Assembly: GCA_050480705.1 (NCBI GenBank)
Contig: JBJHAX010000049.1
Coordinates: 1 to 15,658, forward strand
Length of the DNA stretch: 15,658 nt
Direction of reading: 5' to 3'
Source of the DNA: JBJHAX01 sp050480705
GTDB lineage: Bacteria > Actinomycetota > Nitriliruptoria > Nitriliruptorales > Nitriliruptoraceae
Positions 12,835 through 15,658 of this stretch are shown here, one piece after another (position 1 is the stretch's first letter; each line of letters starts with the position of its first letter). The notes beneath the pieces were generated by a model. That model was not told where the DNA came from. It searched no databases and was given only the letters and a program-made list of their open reading frames with translations. Both the position numbers and the translations under genes were made by a program.

Positions 12835-13839
12835 ATGGCGACGATGGTCGATGCTCCCGCGCACGTACCCGTGCAACTCGCACGGGTCGTCGAGCTGTTG
12901 GCACAGGCTCCTGCGGGCCTGATCATCGACGCGACCGTCGGTGCGGGTGGCCATGCCGTCGCCGTGGCACGTGCGCGCAAGGACCGGTTCGGCCAGGCGC
13001 CCGTTCTCGGATTCGACCGCGACCCTGACGCTGCCGCGCGCGCTCAGGCACATCTCGACGCTGAAGGTGTCGATGCCGACGTTGTCAACGCCGGATTCGA
13101 AACGTTCGAGGACGCGCTCGAACAGCGTGGCGCCGAGCGTGTCGCCGGGATGCTGTTCGATCTCGGAGTGTCCTCGATGCAGCTCGATCAGGACGATCGG
13201 GGATTCAGCTACCGCCGAGACGCTCCGCTGGATATGCGGATGGACCCTGCGCCGGGCATTGCATCGGCGGCAGACATCGTCAACCGCGACGACGTCGCCG
13301 ACATCGCCCGGATCCTGCGCGAGTTCGGCGAGGAACGGTTCGCACGGCGCATCGCCGACGCGATCGTGCGTGCGAGGCCGATCACGCGGACTGTGGAGCT
13401 GGCCGAGATCGTGAAGAACGCCATCCCGGCCGCGGCACGGCGAACAGGTGGTCACCCGGCCACCCGGACCTTCCAGGCCCTGCGAATCGCGGTCAACGGG
13501 GAGCTCGCGGTGCTCGATGATGTGCTGCCACGCGCGATTGCGCGGTTGGACGTCGGCGGGGTGCTCGTGGTCATCAGCTACCACAGCCTGGAGGACCGCT
13601 GCGTCAAACGTGCGTTTGCCGACGCTGCACGCGGGTGCGTGTGCCCGCCGCGTCTGCCAGTGTGCGGATGCGGGCGGCGTCAGCTCGTCGAGTATCTCGT
13701 TCGACGTCCCCAACGGCCTGACCCCGACGAGGTTGCCGCGAATCCACGCGCGCGGTCAGCACTTCTTCGCGCGGTCAGACGCATCGACGGAGACGACCAG
13801 CCGGCGCCGGAACGCGCCGATGAGCCAGGCCGACCATGA
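12835..13839 (+). CDS. rsmH: 16S rRNA (cytosine-1402-N4)-methyltransferase
   Basis: RsmH (MraW) adds the N4-methyl group to C1402 in the decoding centre of 16S rRNA, using SAM. This 334-aa protein has HVPVQLARVVELL at the N-terminus, the SAM site DATVGAGGH (residues 32-40), VLGFDRDPDAAARA, MLFDLGVSSMQLDQDDRGFSY, RRTGGHPATRTFQALRIAVN, and VISYHSLEDRCVKRAF, all family signatures in order. A Cys-rich segment CVCPPRLPVCGCG near the C-terminus is usual in actinobacteria. ATG 12835 lacks a clear ribosome-binding site; ATG 12844 is the alternative. The stop overlaps the next start (ATGA). It is a standard second gene of the dcw cluster. Confidence 0.97.
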   Translation: MATMVDAPAHVPVQLARVVELLAQAPAGLIIDATVGAGGHAVAVARARKDRFGQAPVLGFDRDPDAAARAQAHLDAEGVDADVVNAGFETFEDALEQRGAERVAGMLFDLGVSSMQLDQDDRGFSYRRDAPLDMRMDPAPGIASAADIVNRDDVADIARILREFGEERFARRIADAIVRARPITRTVELAEIVKNAIPAAARRTGGHPATRTFQALRIAVNGELAVLDDVLPRAIARLDVGGVLVVISYHSLEDRCVKRAFADAARGCVCPPRLPVCGCGRRQLVEYLVRRPQRPDPDEVAANPRARSALLRAVRRIDGDDQPAPERADEPGRP

Positions 13840-14315
13840 GCGCGGTGACCGCCCCGTCCCTCGTTCCGCCGAGACGCCGGAACACGTCGATCGCGGCGCC
13901 GTCCCGCTCAGGTGCGCGTTCCTGGCCGGCTGGCCGCAGCGGTTCGGTGTCGCAGCGTGGCCGCGTTGGCGCCGCCGGCCATCTGCTGGTGATGGCGCTG
14001 ATTGCAGGCGCAGGAATCTTCGGTGTCGTCGCGCTCAACGCGATGTCGGCCGCGACCGCGGTCGAGACCCGGGCGCTGGAGGCGCGAGTCGCCGCGAACG
14101 AGCGGCACTACGGCCAGCTGGTCGCCGAGGTCTCGACGCTTGCCGATCCCGGCCGGATCCGTGCGCTTGCTCGAGAGCAGGGCATGGTCGACGCGGGGCC
14201 GACCCGCTACGTGCAGGTGCGGCGAACGCTGCCTGGGGACGGAGCGGTCGGGGCATCTGACGAATCGGGCATCGCTGCGGACCCGATCAAGCCGATTCTG
14301 TCGATGGAGCGGTAG
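13836..14315 (+). CDS. ftsL: FtsL/DivIC-like cell division protein
   Basis: This 159-aa bitopic membrane protein has an Arg/Ser/Pro-rich cytoplasmic N-terminus (residues 1-46), one span (~47-69, GHLLVMALIAGAGIFGVVAL) and an extracytoplasmic coiled coil (ALEARVAANERHYGQLVAEV). That is followed by LADPGRIRALAREQGMVDAG, the conserved turn of FtsL/FtsB/DivIC proteins. FtsL forms the FtsQLB complex that activates septal synthesis by FtsW and FtsI. Position between rsmH and ftsI is diagnostic, since sequence identity in this family is low. ATG 13836 overlaps the rsmH stop. The last ~30 residues are a variable Gly/Asp/Ser tail. Confidence 0.85.
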   Translation: MSAVTAPSLVPPRRRNTSIAAPSRSGARSWPAGRSGSVSQRGRVGAAGHLLVMALIAGAGIFGVVALNAMSAATAVETRALEARVAANERHYGQLVAEVSTLADPGRIRALAREQGMVDAGPTRYVQVRRTLPGDGAVGASDESGIAADPIKPILSMER

Positions 14316-15658
14316 GTGACGGGCGCTGCGAGGCGGCCGCCGCCGCAGACGCGTGCCCGCACCCGTCGTGTCGCCCGCAACGGTGTGCGCGTCGCAATGC
14401 GCCGAATCCGCTCCACGTTCGTGGTCTACGTGCTGTGCCTGCTCATCGCCTCTGCGCAACTGGTCAACATCCAGGTCGTCAACGCCGATGAGTACGCCGA
14501 CCGTGGTGTGCGGCAGCGCGAACGGATCATCGAATTGCCGTCCACCAGAGGACGCATCTACGACCGGCACGGTGATGTGCTGGCGACGTCGGTGGCGAGT
14601 GCGACGGTGTATGCAGATCCTGGTCGTTTCAGGGAGATCGAGGCCGCCGACACGCGTCGCCAGGGTGAATACAGCGCGATCGAAGCGGCGCATCTGCTCG
14701 CACCTGTGCTCGAACGCGACGCCTCGCTCATCCTCGAACGCCTGCGACGTGACGGCCGCTTCGCCTATCTCCAGCGCCAGGTCGACTGGGAGGTAGGGGA
14801 ACGCGTCGCGGCGCTCGGCATCGAGGGCGTCGGGGTGTTCGAGGAACCACGGCGGCAGTACCCGGCCGGTGGGCTGGCGGGACAGGTCGTCGGCTTCACC
14901 GGTATCGACGGGCAGGGGCTGCAGGGACTCGAGGCCCAGTATGACTCCGTGCTCCGCGGCAGCCCCGGAACACTCATGCTCGAACGCGCCCCAAGTGGAC
15001 TCGATATCGCGTCGGGTCTGCGCGACATCACCCCCGCCCGGCCCGGCACGGATCTGGTGCTCACCCTCGATCGTGACATTCAGCATGCAGCCGAACGTTC
15101 GGTGACCGCGGTCGTCGAGGAGACAGGCGCGCGAGGAGCCGGTGTCGTCGTCCTCGATGCGCGCAGCTTCGAGGTGCTCGCCATGTCGAGCGCCCCCGGG
15201 TTCGATCCGAACAATCGGCGCGAGAACGAACAGGACAGCTGGCGCAACCGCGCGGTGACGGATGTCTTCGAACCGGGTTCCGCACAAAAGGCGCTGACGG
15301 TCGCCGCAGCGATCGAGGAAGGCATCGTCACGCCGTCGACACATTTCTCGGTTCCCGACCGAATCCAGGTCGCCGACAGTGTCTTCTCCGACATCGCCGA
15401 GCATCCCACGATGGAGATGAGTGTCGCTGAGATCATCGAACGGTCCAGCAACGTCGGCACGATCCTCGTCGCGCGCGAACTCGGAGCGGACAACCTCGAC
15501 GAGTACCTGCGTTCGTTCGGCTACGGCACGACGACCGGCATCGGGTTCCCCGGGGAAGCGCCGGGGCTGCTCATGGCGCGCGAACAATGGTGGGGAACCT
15601 CACTGCCGACGATCGCGATCGGCCAGGGAGTGGCGGTCACGCTCACGCAGCTCGCGAG
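14316..15658 (+). CDS. ftsI: Peptidoglycan transpeptidase FtsI/PBP3, 5' part only
   Basis: This is a class B penicillin-binding protein that crosslinks septal peptidoglycan. The frame is open to the window end, giving 447 codons without a stop, so the C-terminus (including the KTG motif) is missing. The N-terminus is Arg-rich, then one membrane span (about residues 34-50). Next comes the PBP dimerisation domain, with STRGRIYDRHGDVLATS and YPAGGLAGQVVGFTGIDGQG. The transpeptidase part has FEPGSAQKALTVAAAI, where Ser322 and Lys325 form the SxxK motif, and RSSNVGT with the SxN motif at residues 377-379. GTG 14316 follows the ftsL stop with no gap; GGAG (14306-14309) lies 6 nt upstream. Residues between Ser and Lys are Ala-Gln rather than the more common Thr-Phe or Val-Asn-type pairs. 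Confidence 0.95.
   Translation, partial: MTGAARRPPPQTRARTRRVARNGVRVAMRRIRSTFVVYVLCLLIASAQLVNIQVVNADEYADRGVRQRERIIELPSTRGRIYDRHGDVLATSVASATVYADPGRFREIEAADTRRQGEYSAIEAAHLLAPVLERDASLILERLRRDGRFAYLQRQVDWEVGERVAALGIEGVGVFEEPRRQYPAGGLAGQVVGFTGIDGQGLQGLEAQYDSVLRGSPGTLMLERAPSGLDIASGLRDITPARPGTDLVLTLDRDIQHAAERSVTAVVEETGARGAGVVVLDARSFEVLAMSSAPGFDPNNRRENEQDSWRNRAVTDVFEPGSAQKALTVAAAIEEGIVTPSTHFSVPDRIQVADSVFSDIAEHPTMEMSVAEIIERSSNVGTILVARELGADNLDEYLRSFGYGTTTGIGFPGEAPGLLMAREQWWGTSLPTIAIGQGVAVTLTQLA

Noticed and set aside
13908..15587. A 559-codon open frame on the minus strand opposite ftsL and ftsI
   Set aside because: It lies antisense to clear FtsL-like and PBP coding sequence and its product resembles no family; long antisense frames are expected in GC-rich DNA.

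Overview
The window is GC-rich (roughly two-thirds G+C by eye), uses many GTG starts and carries a gene order typical of Actinomycetota. The core row TPR protein - ribD-like reductase - small proteins - tlyA - nadK - recN - membrane protein - pyrG - NUDIX hydrolase follows the Mycobacterium tuberculosis Rv1691-Rv1700 neighbourhood. The right part (DUF3040 - mraZ - rsmH - ftsL-like - ftsI) is the start of an actinobacterial division and cell-wall (dcw) cluster. An early-branching class such as Acidimicrobiia or Nitriliruptoria would fit, but the class is a guess. No mobile element, CRISPR array, tRNA gene or phage gene was seen.

Layout. 5-167: a 5S rRNA gene, probably the end of an rRNA operon, closed by a perfect 16-bp hairpin. 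332-1066: a TPR-type protein. 1079-2570, on the minus strand: a compact two-gene unit of a RimB-type retropepsin-like protease and an AstE/AspA-family zinc hydrolase, with no rimK ligase beside it. 2741-3496: a RibD C-terminal-type pyrimidine reductase, divergent from the protease gene across a 170-bp gap that holds a near-perfect 22-bp dyad. 3626-5995: four tightly packed genes (phasin-like protein with an H1-like Lys/Ala tail, 69-aa protein, tlyA, nadK), two of the junctions being 4-nt GTGA overlaps. 6109-8787: recN and a membrane-anchored degenerate M23/LytM-like protein. 8880-11275: pyrG and a NUDIX hydrolase joined by an ATGA overlap. 11377-15658: DUF3040 protein, a 394-nt regulatory gap with a good promoter and MraZ-box-like repeats, mraZ, an unrecognised 87-aa protein, rsmH, an FtsL-like protein, and the 5' part of ftsI, which is cut by the window end.

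Working together. Several genes serve the ribosome: 5S rRNA, TlyA and RsmH (both rRNA methyltransferases) and possibly RimB. Others serve nucleotide and cofactor supply (pyrG, nadK, the RibD-like reductase, the NUDIX hydrolase), DNA repair (recN), and division and peptidoglycan synthesis (mraZ, rsmH, ftsL-like, ftsI, perhaps the M23-like protein). Most of the window is conserved housekeeping. The more unusual points are the rimK-less RimB/AstE pair, a tlyA whose conserved N-terminus lies upstream of every standard start codon, the zinc-site-defective M23-like protein at the usual steA/steB position, a pyrG leader that would start with GGGC, and the unknown small gene between mraZ and rsmH.
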